Source: Bacteroides bouchesdurhonensis (GTDB taxonomy: Bacteria > Bacteroidota > Bacteroidia > Bacteroidales > Bacteroidaceae). Taken from it: 64,000 nt of DNA. Below the pieces are notes generated by a model, which saw nothing but the letters and a program-made list of their open reading frames with translations, made no database searches and was not told the DNA's origin. A program made the translations under genes and the position numbers. The DNA lies in the NCBI RefSeq assembly GCF_900155865.1, contig NZ_LT707006.1, forward strand, positions 2,954,577-3,018,576. The letters run 5' to 3'. Shown one piece after another: positions 46,484 to 54,454 of this stretch (position 1 is its first letter; each line of letters begins with the position of its first letter).

Positions 46484-46960
46484 ATGTCACAGATGTATGT
46501 CGTGGTAGAGCGGAAAAATCCGTTGAAGCCACAAAATGGAGCTAAGTTTTACGCAATCGCACGTAGTGCACGTAGAGTAAGTACAGATGAAGTAATCAAA
46601 CGTATTTCCGAACGTTCATCCTATTCAATAGGCGAACTTAACGGTTGTATCACCGAGTTTTTACTGGAAATCAAGAATCAGTTGGAATTGGGGAATATCG
46701 TTCAGATGGGTGATCTGGGTAGCTTCCGTGTAACGATCGTTACAGGCAATGCCACTGAGACGGCTAAGGAGTTCAAGGCGACCACTTGTATCAAGAAATC
46801 ACGTGTACGCTTCAATCCGGGAGAAATGCTCAAGGATATGTGTAAGGCAATGAAGTATTCACTGTTCAAGGCGGAGAAAGAGGAAGGTGAAGAAGCCGCT
46901 GATCCGGAACCGGATAAAAAACCGGATGATGGTGGAGAATCTCCGGACCCGACACTATAA
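46484..46960 (+). CDS. HU-like DNA-binding protein (HU-CCDC81 type)
   Basis: The start is set at 46484 (MSQMYVVVERKNPL); the longer frame from 46382 reads through the promoter region. The 158-residue protein is a histone-like HU/IHF relative of the Bacteroides-specific type: RISERSSYSIGELNGCITEFLLEIKNQL, GNIVQMGDLGSFRV and the C-terminal acidic/proline tail (EEAADPEPDKKPDDG). It should bend DNA as a dimer. It is followed by smalltalk and amidase genes. Copies of this gene set stand next to many Bacteroides capsule loci, which matches the locus 3 kb to the right. Confidence 0.88.
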   Translation: MSQMYVVVERKNPLKPQNGAKFYAIARSARRVSTDEVIKRISERSSYSIGELNGCITEFLLEIKNQLELGNIVQMGDLGSFRVTIVTGNATETAKEFKATTCIKKSRVRFNPGEMLKDMCKAMKYSLFKAEKEEGEEAADPEPDKKPDDGGESPDPTL

Positions 46961-47036
46961 TAGTCTGATTGTTCAGTTCAGTAATCAGTGTGTTGCGTAT
47001 ATGTATTAAGTAATATTCAATCAAAATTATCAAATT

Positions 47037-47138
47037 ATGAAAAAGTCTATTTGGAAGCAAATTCTACAAATTATCATTACGGTAGCTACTTCTATTGTAT
47101 CTGCTCTGGGAGTAACGTCGTGTGTAGGACATTTTTAA
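47037..47138 (+). CDS. Smalltalk-type 33-residue membrane peptide
   Basis: A short frame encodes 33 residues, MKKSIWKQILQIIITVATS, then IVSALGVTSCVGHF. It is a basic N-terminus followed by one hydrophobic helix, ending with a possible lipobox (TSC). It matches the 'smalltalk' family (MKKSIWK start), always found between an HU-like gene and an amidase gene. The role is unknown. Size, charge and position before a lysozyme-type amidase are reminiscent of a holin or spanin-like membrane peptide, which is inference only. Confidence 0.75.
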   Translation: MKKSIWKQILQIIITVATSIVSALGVTSCVGHF

Positions 47139-47156
47139 CGACGGTGAGGTAAGCAT

Positions 47157-47615
47157 ATGAAAAAATTGAAAGAATTTCCTCACAGTGAGGAATATGTTCC
47201 CCGAAGTATTCAGTATATCGTCGTGCATTGCAGTGCTACTCGTGTGAACATTCCTTTTACGGAAGAGCAATTGCTTCAATGTCATCTGCAACGTGGCTTC
47301 AAATGCATTGGTTATCATTTTTATGTCACTAAAGATGGTATGCTACATCACACTCGCCCCATGAGTGAAATCGGAGCTCATGCACTAGGTTTCAATCTTC
47401 ACAGTTTAGCTATTTGTTATGAAGGTGGATTGGATGAAGATGGGAAACCGGCTGATACACGAACGGCTCAACAACGCGAAACGCTTCGGCGGGTGCTGGG
47501 AGAATTGAAACAGTTGTATCCCGAGGCTAAGATTGTAGGGCATTATCAGTTGAGTGGAGATGTACACAAGGCTTGTCCCTGCTTTGATGCAAGGAAGGAG
47601 TATGAGGATTTATAG
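47157..47615 (+). CDS. N-acetylmuramoyl-L-alanine amidase (T7 lysozyme-like)
   Basis: A 152-residue Amidase_2 enzyme that cuts the amide bond between muramic acid and the peptide stem of peptidoglycan. Zinc ligands are visible as His in VVHCSAT, His in IVGHYQLSGD and Cys in HKACPCFDA. The catalytic Tyr lies in IGYHFYV and the Lys just before the Cys. Without a signal peptide it resembles phage endolysins, which need a membrane hole to reach the wall. It starts 18 bases after the smalltalk gene and ends at a perfect palindrome. A domesticated lysis module is an attractive but untested reading. Confidence 0.9.
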   Translation: MKKLKEFPHSEEYVPRSIQYIVVHCSATRVNIPFTEEQLLQCHLQRGFKCIGYHFYVTKDGMLHHTRPMSEIGAHALGFNLHSLAICYEGGLDEDGKPADTRTAQQRETLRRVLGELKQLYPEAKIVGHYQLSGDVHKACPCFDARKEYEDL

Positions 47616-47635
47616 TTAATATTTTGGTATATATG

Positions 47636-47663
47636 GTGAAGGCGGCCAATTGGCCGCCTTCAC
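47636..47663. terminator. Perfect 28-base palindrome
   Basis: GTGAAGGCGGCCAA and TTGGCCGCCTTCAC form a perfect 14-bp symmetrical sequence between the convergent amidase and AAA genes. There is no T-run. Termination is likely from position, but a protein-binding site is possible. Confidence 0.65.
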
Positions 47664-47677
47664 TTATTCAGATTTAT

Positions 47678-49255
47678 TTAGACCACCTGATTATTCTCAA
47701 TTATCCAATCACTTAACGTACAGCATTCACTATCAAAATTAATAGCTACTTTCACTATCGGCAGTCCACACAAAGCGAAACGTTCGGGGTAATCCTTCAG
47801 ATTAATCTGTTCCATGGCAGTTGTCGCATCTTTGTCTAGCTTCAATTCCATTATATATAAAGTAGTTTTGGTGCGCAACACCATATCCACACGACCGCGG
47901 GAAGTACGCACTTCGACGTCCACATAATACCCCAGCAGGCTAAAAATGATATAGAAAACCTGTTGATAATGTCCCTCATATTTGGTGTTATCACATTGAG
48001 GAATCGTAGACAGGAAAGTTTGCAAGCGACGTAAAGCCGCATCTATATCACCATTGCGAATATCACGGGAAATAAACGCTACCATATTTGTCGTCTCCCG
48101 TGTATTATTCGTAACATAATAAGGCAACAGGCTTCTCATCAGCCCTATCCTTACTTCCTTATTAGGAATATCCAAAGTATACAAATCCAACTCTTTATCA
48201 TAATCCTTTATTGTGATATATCCGCTTTGGTATAGTAAAGGCGTAATATTCGTCATCATCTCAGTAGGAGCATCAAACTCCTCCGCTACTGCAAAAATTC
48301 TACCTATCCCAGAAGGTTCCACACCAAACTTATTCAACATCTTTATCAAATAAGTCGGTGTACCGCTACCGAACCAATAAGAATTTAACTTTTTATCGGC
48401 AAAGGCATTTAATAAGCTGAAAGGATTATAAATATCCGGAGAGGGATAAGTAAAATGATAGCCATCATAATTCTCCTGTAACTTTTCCAAAGCTTCTTCA
48501 AAAGAAATATCCATATTATCTGCCAGTGACTGAACATCTTCTTTCATTTGCGAACGTATCTCCTCTTCCGTAATTCCGCATATTGCCGCATAAGGAGCAT
48601 CCATACTGATGTTCTTAATATTATTCAGTTCACTGAATATACTCAACTGAGAGAATTTGGTGATACCAGTCAAAAAGACATAACGCAAATAAGGGTCACA
48701 AGCTTTCAAAGGGCTATAAAAATTACGCATTACGTTACGTAATACATCCAGATTCTCACGCTCATGCACGACATCTAGTAAAGGGGCATCATATTCATCA
48801 ATAAGAACGACGACTTTTTGTCCTGTCTGCTCATAAGCACGTTTAATCAGATTGTTTAATCGTAAATTAGCATCCACGCCCACCATATTATTTATATTGT
48901 AAGAACGTTCGTATTCCGTAAGCATAAAATCTAAAAGACTTTCCAACCGATCTTTATCCACATGCTTTGCTGTACTCATATCAAAATGCAACACCGGATA
49001 CTCTATCCATTCCTTCTCCAGTTTCTCCATCGCCAAACCTTGAAACAGGTCCTTACGACCGGAAAAATAACTATGTATGGTAGAAGTTAACAATGATTTA
49101 CCGAAACGACGCGGACGACTCAAAAATAGGTACTTAGGAGAAGAATGCGTCATGTGGTAAACGTATTCTGTCTTATCAATATAGAGGTAATTTTCCTCAC
49201 GAATCTCCGAAAAAGTCTGTATACCGACAGGGTATAATCTCTTTAAATCTTCCAT
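47678..49255 (-). CDS. AAA-ATPase with PD-(D/E)XK nuclease domain (DUF1703 family)
   Basis: A 525-residue protein of the AAA-ATPase_like/PDDEXK_9 group, amplified in Bacteroides. P-loop RPRRFGKS (residues 47-54) replaces the usual GxxxxGKS, and Walker B-like VVLIDEYDAP follows. The C-terminal domain (about 420-525) has a nuclease core, RTSRGRVDMVL and LYIMELKLD. The function is not established; defence, mobile-element control or transposition have been suggested for the family. It is monocistronic and convergent with the amidase gene. A -7-like TAGCTTTG lies on the minus strand upstream (about 49276-49283). Confidence 0.85.
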   Translation of the reverse strand: MEDLKRLYPVGIQTFSEIREENYLYIDKTEYVYHMTHSSPKYLFLSRPRRFGKSLLTSTIHSYFSGRKDLFQGLAMEKLEKEWIEYPVLHFDMSTAKHVDKDRLESLLDFMLTEYERSYNINNMVGVDANLRLNNLIKRAYEQTGQKVVVLIDEYDAPLLDVVHERENLDVLRNVMRNFYSPLKACDPYLRYVFLTGITKFSQLSIFSELNNIKNISMDAPYAAICGITEEEIRSQMKEDVQSLADNMDISFEEALEKLQENYDGYHFTYPSPDIYNPFSLLNAFADKKLNSYWFGSGTPTYLIKMLNKFGVEPSGIGRIFAVAEEFDAPTEMMTNITPLLYQSGYITIKDYDKELDLYTLDIPNKEVRIGLMRSLLPYYVTNNTRETTNMVAFISRDIRNGDIDAALRRLQTFLSTIPQCDNTKYEGHYQQVFYIIFSLLGYYVDVEVRTSRGRVDMVLRTKTTLYIMELKLDKDATTAMEQINLKDYPERFALCGLPIVKVAINFDSECCTLSDWIIENNQVV

Positions 49256-49420
49256 AACTATCTGAATGTTTTCACAAAGCTACAAAAAAATACGGGATTG
49301 CCCCATTAACTGAAAGAGTTTATCATAGTTAGTGCAGGAACAACAAATACAAATTATACGAATTCACCAGGAAGACTGAAAAGTTATTGAGTGCTTACGT
49401 ATGAAGATTTGTGATGAGGT

Positions 49421-49711
49421 TTAGATATAGATCGCATCTTTTAATATGTTTTTTTTAAAGGAATCACGCAAGTTTTCCCTAAAATTTACTATATCAATTT
49501 TAAAGTTCGTCAATTGCTCCAATTCTTCTTTTATTTTTTCCAAAGTAAAAAAATCCGATTCTTGCAATGAAACAAATACATCTAAATCACTTGCTTCATC
49601 CTGTTGATTACGTGCAAATGAACCAAATATTCCAAGAGATTTTATCCCATATTTATGAGCAGAATCCATCTTGAATTTTTTTAAGATATTAATAACTTCC
49701 GCTGTATTCAT
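49421..49711 (-). CDS. MNT-type minimal nucleotidyltransferase
   Basis: A 96-residue protein with the nucleotidyltransferase core GSFARNQQDEASDLDVFV (residues 30-47): Gly-Ser and Asp42/Asp44 bind the metal ions. Such MNT proteins usually act as antitoxins that AMPylate a HEPN toxin encoded next to them. No HEPN gene (R-x4-H) follows or precedes here, so it is either an orphan, a solitary enzyme or the remainder of a lost pair. It sits between the AAA gene and a likely transposon fragment, in a region with other mobile-element traits. Confidence 0.82.
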   Translation of the reverse strand: MNTAEVINILKKFKMDSAHKYGIKSLGIFGSFARNQQDEASDLDVFVSLQESDFFTLEKIKEELEQLTNFKIDIVNFRENLRDSFKKNILKDAIYI

Positions 49712-49854
49712 TATAATTGATTGATTTAATCACATGTCTATTGCAAAGAAACAAATTTAATTTTGTTTTTCCTAATGTAAACACTCAATTACTTTCTTCC
49801 TATTAGATATCAGCGATTTAACCTCGTTGATATTTTCAAATTTAACACTTTAGA

Positions 49855-50154
49855 TTACTTCTTATACCAACGCTCAAAATGAGAATAGACAATGCAATGT
49901 ATCTGACAATAATTAACTATCGAAATACCTTGCTTAGCTCCATCTCTTTGGTACTTTTCAAAGAGAGACTTAGAATCAATCGACTCGCTCATTTGCCGAT
50001 ACGGATCAGAAGTGATCCCAACTACTCCTTGTTTCAATGAGAAGTCAACAGCCGCTTTCCCATCCGCCTTGTCCTCTATAAACCAAGAAAAGGAAGGATC
50101 AATTGCCTTCCTTTTCAGTTTGAGTATAATATCTTGCTCTTTATTCATATACAA
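49855..50154 (-). CDS. Uncharacterised protein, possible IS66-type accessory fragment
   Basis: I do not recognise the whole 99-residue protein. The C-terminal half, SLFEKYQRDGAKQGISIVNYC and the ending HFERWYKK, resembles the N-terminal helix-turn-helix of IS66 accessory proteins (TnpA), which typically read ISIxxYC...YxxFExWYK. It then stops abruptly, as a fragment would. The N-terminal half is unlike that family. It ends directly beside the polysaccharide operon and may mark an old insertion at its border. It is not a HEPN toxin partner for the nearby nucleotidyltransferase. Confidence 0.5.
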   Translation of the reverse strand: MYMNKEQDIILKLKRKAIDPSFSWFIEDKADGKAAVDFSLKQGVVGITSDPYRQMSESIDSKSLFEKYQRDGAKQGISIVNYCQIHCIVYSHFERWYKK

Positions 50155-50175
50155 GACCCATGGGTTATAAAGGGG

Positions 50176-51387
50176 CTACTTCTCCACAAGATCAAAGAAT
50201 GTGTCAGGACGATTTGCATCAAATATTTCATTGCAATACATCACAGTCACCAAGTTCTCTGTTTCTGAGAGATTTATGATATTGTGAGTATATCCAGGAA
50301 GCATGATGACACTCTGAATGTTGTCACCACTTACCTCATAATTAAGAATCTCACCCTCTGGATCTTTTTCATTGCGAAGCTGAATCAAACCATGCCCACT
50401 TACAACGATAAACAGCTCCCACTTGGTATGGTGCCAATGCTGTCCCTTTGTTATTCCAGGCTTAGAGATATTGATACTTACCTGACCACAATTTAATGTA
50501 TGAACGAGTTCTGTAAATGAACCACGCTCATCCTTATTCATCTTCAAATCAAAGACGGCTTTCTCTTTAGGAAGATAACTGAGGTATGTGCTATAGAGTT
50601 TCTTTGCAAATGAATTTGCTGGAATCTCAGGAATCATCAATGTCTTTGGCATTTCTGCAAATGAATGTAGCAGATCTACAATCTCACCAAGCTTTACCTT
50701 GTGAGTGGTAGGAACATAGCAATAACGTCCATCAGCAGTTGGAACTGTTTCCACACCATCAAACTCACAACGATGACTCTCACCCTTCAATGCGCCAATC
50801 ATCTCGTCTACGAAATCATCCACATAGAGGAGTTCCATATCAACATTAGGATCGTTCACCTGAATTGGGAGATCATTAGCAATATTGTTGCAGAAAGTAG
50901 CCACAGCAGAGTTATAGTTTGGACGACACCATTTACCAAAGAGATTTGGGAAGCGATACACCAAAACCTGCGCACCAGTCTCCTTGCCATATTCAAACAT
51001 AAGTTCTTCGCCAGCCTTCTTACTTCTTCCATATTCGCTATTACCAAAGCGACCAGCAAGAGTAGCCTGAATAGAACTACTAATCATCACGGGGCAGTTG
51101 TTCTTATGCGCCTTAAGCGTATTGAGCAATGTGGTTGCAAAACCAAAGTTGCCCTTCATAAACTCCTCTGGATCCTTTGGGCGATTCACACCCGCAAGAT
51201 TAAAGACAAAGTCACAATCTGCACACCACTGATCCAACTCCTCTGGAGTAGAATCAATGTCGTATTCATATACAGCATCTATGGTAAGGTGGTCATAACA
51301 ACGAGCCTTACCATCTTTGATATTTATTAATTGTGAGCAAAGATTCTTACCAACAAAGCCCTTTGCACCAGTTACAAGAATTTTCAT
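50176..51387 (-). CDS. capF: UDP-2-acetamido-2,6-dideoxyhexose reductase (CapF/WbjC/FnlB-like)
   Basis: A 403-residue two-domain enzyme of UDP-L-FucNAc synthesis. The N-terminal SDR domain begins GAKGFVGKN (GxxGxxG, residues 7-13). The C-terminal cupin domain contains the metal-binding HWHHTKWELF (about 318-327) and LPGYTHNI. CapF reduces the 4-keto intermediate made by CapE to UDP-6-deoxy-L-talNAc, which CapG then epimerises. CapG is the next gene, four bases away in the same operon. It is the last gene of the polysaccharide operon. No CapE-type dehydratase is found in the window, so it lies to the right or elsewhere. Confidence 0.9.
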   Translation of the reverse strand: MKILVTGAKGFVGKNLCSQLINIKDGKARCYDHLTIDAVYEYDIDSTPEELDQWCADCDFVFNLAGVNRPKDPEEFMKGNFGFATTLLNTLKAHKNNCPVMISSSIQATLAGRFGNSEYGRSKKAGEELMFEYGKETGAQVLVYRFPNLFGKWCRPNYNSAVATFCNNIANDLPIQVNDPNVDMELLYVDDFVDEMIGALKGESHRCEFDGVETVPTADGRYCYVPTTHKVKLGEIVDLLHSFAEMPKTLMIPEIPANSFAKKLYSTYLSYLPKEKAVFDLKMNKDERGSFTELVHTLNCGQVSINISKPGITKGQHWHHTKWELFIVVSGHGLIQLRNEKDPEGEILNYEVSGDNIQSVIMLPGYTHNIINLSETENLVTVMYCNEIFDANRPDTFFDLVEK

Positions 51388-51390
51388 TAT

Positions 51391-52560
51391 TTAGATCTCC
51401 TTACGCCAAACCATCTTGTTAACTACACCCACATAACTCTGTATGATCTTAACAACCTTTGTACTTACGTTCTCATCAGTATAAACAGGAACAGGTGTAC
51501 CGAAGTCACCATCTTTGACAAGCTCTACAGCTGTATCAACAGCCTGAAGCAAGCCTTTCTCATCAATACCAGAGAGGATGAATCCGGCTTTATCCAAAGA
51601 CTCAGGACGCTCTGTAGATGTTCGGATACATATTGCAGGGAAAGGATGGCCTACACTTGTGAAGAATGAAGATTCCTCAGGAAGTGTACCTGAATCAGAA
51701 ACTACAGCAAATGCATTCATCTGCAAACAGTTGTAATCATGGAAGCCAAGAGGATCGTGCATGATCACACGCTCATCCAATTTGAATCCAGTACTTTCCA
51801 AACGCTTGCGTGAACGTGGATGACAAGAATAGAGAATTGGCATATCGTACTTTTCAGCCATCTTATTAATAGCTGTAAAGAGAGAAGTAAAGTTCTTCTC
51901 AGTATCTATGTTCTCTTCACGATGAGCAGAAAGTAGGATGTACTTACCCTTTGTCAATCCAAGACGCAGGTGAACATCACTGTCCTCAATATCAGCCAAG
52001 TTTTGATGTAGTACCTCTGCCATTGGAGAACCGGTGACGTATGTACGTTCTTTTGGGAGACCAGTATCAGCCAAATATCTACGAGCGTGCTCAGAATATG
52101 CCATGTTCACATCTGAAATGATGTCAACAATTCTACGGTTTGTCTCCTCTGGCAGACACTCATCTTTGCAACGGTTACCAGCTTCCATGTGGAAGATTGG
52201 AATGTGCAAACGCTTAGCACCAATTACACTCAAACAACTATTGGTATCACCCAATACAAGAACTGCGTCAGGTTTTGTTTCTACCATTACCTTGTAGCTC
52301 TTGTCGATGATATTACCCATAGTAGAACCGAGATCATCACCTACAGCCTCCATATAAATCTCTGGATCAGCAAGTTTCAGATCCTTAAAGAAAACACCAT
52401 TGAGATTATAGTCATAATTCTGTCCTGTATGCGCCAAAAGTACATCAAAGTACTTACGGCACTTATTGATGACAGCTGCCAATCGAATAATTTCCGGGCG
52501 GGTTCCTACAATAATGAGGAGCTTTAACTTTCCATTGTCTTTAAAATGCTTTACTTCCAT
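51391..52560 (-). CDS. capG: UDP-N-acetylglucosamine 2-epimerase family (CapG/WbjD/FnlC-like)
   Basis: A 389-residue non-hydrolysing epimerase. The N-terminal GTRPEIIRLAAVI (about 19-31), the central SAHREEN and HPRSRKRL motifs and the substrate-binding region around SDSGTLPEESSF are all present. In its context beside CapF it should convert UDP-6-deoxy-L-talNAc to UDP-L-FucNAc by C2 epimerisation, instead of making UDP-ManNAc. The spacing to the capF gene is three bases, and to the WbpL-like gene 22. Confidence 0.9.
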   Translation of the reverse strand: MEVKHFKDNGKLKLLIIVGTRPEIIRLAAVINKCRKYFDVLLAHTGQNYDYNLNGVFFKDLKLADPEIYMEAVGDDLGSTMGNIIDKSYKVMVETKPDAVLVLGDTNSCLSVIGAKRLHIPIFHMEAGNRCKDECLPEETNRRIVDIISDVNMAYSEHARRYLADTGLPKERTYVTGSPMAEVLHQNLADIEDSDVHLRLGLTKGKYILLSAHREENIDTEKNFTSLFTAINKMAEKYDMPILYSCHPRSRKRLESTGFKLDERVIMHDPLGFHDYNCLQMNAFAVVSDSGTLPEESSFFTSVGHPFPAICIRTSTERPESLDKAGFILSGIDEKGLLQAVDTAVELVKDGDFGTPVPVYTDENVSTKVVKIIQSYVGVVNKMVWRKEI

Positions 52561-52582
52561 TTTAATATATTGTTTTTATTTA

Positions 52583-53578
52583 TTATTTCAAACTAGCAAG
52601 ATACTCTTCGTGCAAATGATAATACTTTTTCTTAAAGAGAATATACACAATTGATAGTACAACAATAGCACTTATTAGGTATATCCAATGTGCAGCTGCT
52701 GTATTGGGACATAGATAAATAAAACAAAGAGAAACAATCAATTGGATTACCATATAAAATAATGACACCTTAACATGACCTATCTTTAGCTCATTCGCCA
52801 TCAACTGATAAGTATGTTTACGATGTGCCTGCCCCAAGTTCTCGTGAAGAATAATTCGATGACATATGGTCAATACACCATCAATACCATAAACAAGCAA
52901 GAAGATAAGGTAGGTGATATCCTGCGTCTTCATAATCAATGAACCAATGAAAAATAAAAGGATATAAGCAACACCTATAGAACCTACATCTCCAGCAAAG
53001 CACTTAGCCTTTCCTTTTGGTCGGAAATTAAAGAAACAGAATACAAGATCTGCCAATCCAACAGCAATGATTAATGAAGATTCCACGAAAATCATCTGCT
53101 CATTCAGCAGATACAATGGTATCAAACTTGCAAATGCATAGGCACCTGTAATACCATTCACGCCATCCATAAAATTAATAATGTTTGATGCACCAACACA
53201 AACAACAAGAGCTAGCAAAACCACCCACCACATATTAAGGTACAGCATATTTAACTGATAGAACATCAGCACCATGGCAGCAAATTGTCCTACTAATCGT
53301 ATTCTATCCGGTAGTGATTTAATATCATCAATGAAACTAATACCTGCAATCAAAGTAACAGCTAACAAGAACCATGGATATTGAAATCCAAAGAATGCAC
53401 ACCATATCCAAAGACCTATTAAGAAGATGATACCACCGCCACGAAGGACAACACTTGAGTGGCTTGATCGCTCATTAGGCTTATCAATGATATTAAACTT
53501 GTCCGCAATTTTAAAATAAAAAGATTCCGCAACAAACAATATAAAAATGATTATACAATATATCAATTTTGTATCCAT
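52583..53578 (-). CDS. WecA/WbpL-like initiating glycosyl-1-phosphate transferase
   Basis: A 331-residue membrane enzyme of the MraY/WecA family that transfers sugar 1-phosphate to undecaprenyl phosphate, starting the repeat unit. It has about ten helices, the N-terminal DKPNERSSHSSVVLRGGGI signature, the catalytic-loop NFMDGVNGITGA and the HRKHTYQL motif near residue 243. It lies between the epimerases of the L-FucNAc pathway and is probably specific for UDP-N-acetyl-amino sugar. The arrangement epimerase-WbpL is the same as in P. aeruginosa O11-type loci. Confidence 0.9.
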   Translation of the reverse strand: MDTKLIYCIIIFILFVAESFYFKIADKFNIIDKPNERSSHSSVVLRGGGIIFLIGLWIWCAFFGFQYPWFLLAVTLIAGISFIDDIKSLPDRIRLVGQFAAMVLMFYQLNMLYLNMWWVVLLALVVCVGASNIINFMDGVNGITGAYAFASLIPLYLLNEQMIFVESSLIIAVGLADLVFCFFNFRPKGKAKCFAGDVGSIGVAYILLFFIGSLIMKTQDITYLIFLLVYGIDGVLTICHRIILHENLGQAHRKHTYQLMANELKIGHVKVSLFYMVIQLIVSLCFIYLCPNTAAAHWIYLISAIVVLSIVYILFKKKYYHLHEEYLASLK

Positions 53579-53581
53579 ATA

Positions 53582-54451
53582 TTATTTCAATGAATCAGCA
53601 ACTAGTTTTAGGCTCTCCTCCAGAGATACCAATTGATAATCAAAATCATGTTTGCTCATATCTGGATCATAATAATAAGTAGCAAACATCTTGTTTATTG
53701 GCTGCAACACGAAACCACCCAACCACACAAATGGATTTAAAAGTTTTGTTATCCAAACTTTATGGGCAGCCTCTTTTGCAAAGAAACGAACAATTTCTAC
53801 AGTATCACTTTGCTCTCTATTCTGAGGATAGAAAGTTCCACTCATTTGACCAAGGACAACCTGTTTTACAAACTCTGCAAGATTATCAATATAAAGCATG
53901 CTTCTCTTATTATGCCATGCGGGGAAGAATGGAGTCTTGCATGCCAATGCTGCTAAGCGAGGAAAATTCCCCTTCGCATTAGGACCATATATCATTGGCG
54001 GACGAAGGATACAAATATTGAATGTATCACATTCCAACTCACGAAGACCTTTCTCTGCTTGAAGTTTGCTATCACCATAGAAGCCATTAGGATGTTCTCT
54101 TGTATCACGGGTTATTTTCTCGGCTTTCAATGATTGACTTTCATGAAAAACTATCTGACTACTCATAAATATAAACTGCTTTACACCTGCAGCTTTTGCA
54201 TGCTTTGCCACCTGAATAGTCAGATCGCGATTTACTTTATAATACAATGCCTCCATCTTAGGATCTGCATTCACGTGTGCTATACCCGCAACATGATATA
54301 TAACATCATACCTAGAATAGTCAGCGTTCTTCCAATTTTCTCCCATAGTATCTACAGCATCAATCTCAAAATCAGATGATGTAGATAAAATATAGTTACG
54401 TACGCTTTCACCTACATAGGATCCTGCGCCTGTAATCAATACTTTTATCAT
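53582..54451 (-). CDS. NAD-dependent epimerase/dehydratase (WbjF/WbpV-like)
   Basis: A 289-residue extended SDR with GAGSYVGES (residues 8-16), VAGIAHV, MSSQIVF and the catalytic YGDSK (about 145-149). The family includes the WbjF/WbpV/Gne-like enzymes encoded beside WbpL in O-antigen clusters. It may set the C4 configuration of the first UDP-HexNAc used by the WbpL-like enzyme. Its start is three bases after the upstream GT4 gene's stop. The exact substrate cannot be told from sequence. Confidence 0.85.
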   Translation of the reverse strand: MIKVLITGAGSYVGESVRNYILSTSSDFEIDAVDTMGENWKNADYSRYDVIYHVAGIAHVNADPKMEALYYKVNRDLTIQVAKHAKAAGVKQFIFMSSQIVFHESQSLKAEKITRDTREHPNGFYGDSKLQAEKGLRELECDTFNICILRPPMIYGPNAKGNFPRLAALACKTPFFPAWHNKRSMLYIDNLAEFVKQVVLGQMSGTFYPQNREQSDTVEIVRFFAKEAAHKVWITKLLNPFVWLGGFVLQPINKMFATYYYDPDMSKHDFDYQLVSLEESLKLVADSLK

Positions 54452-54454
54452 TTC

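Noticed and set aside
47678..49255. AAA/PD-(D/E)XK gene as a transposase
   Set aside because: It has an ATPase and nuclease core but no DDE or serine recombinase motif and no terminal repeats could be found around it.
43058..49711. Complete prophage
   Set aside because: No capsid, terminase, portal, tail or integrase gene is present; only replication- and lysis-like functions are seen.
50701..51330. 209-codon rightward frame inside the capF-like gene
   Set aside because: Antisense shadow of a conserved CapF-like gene; no start context or family resemblance.
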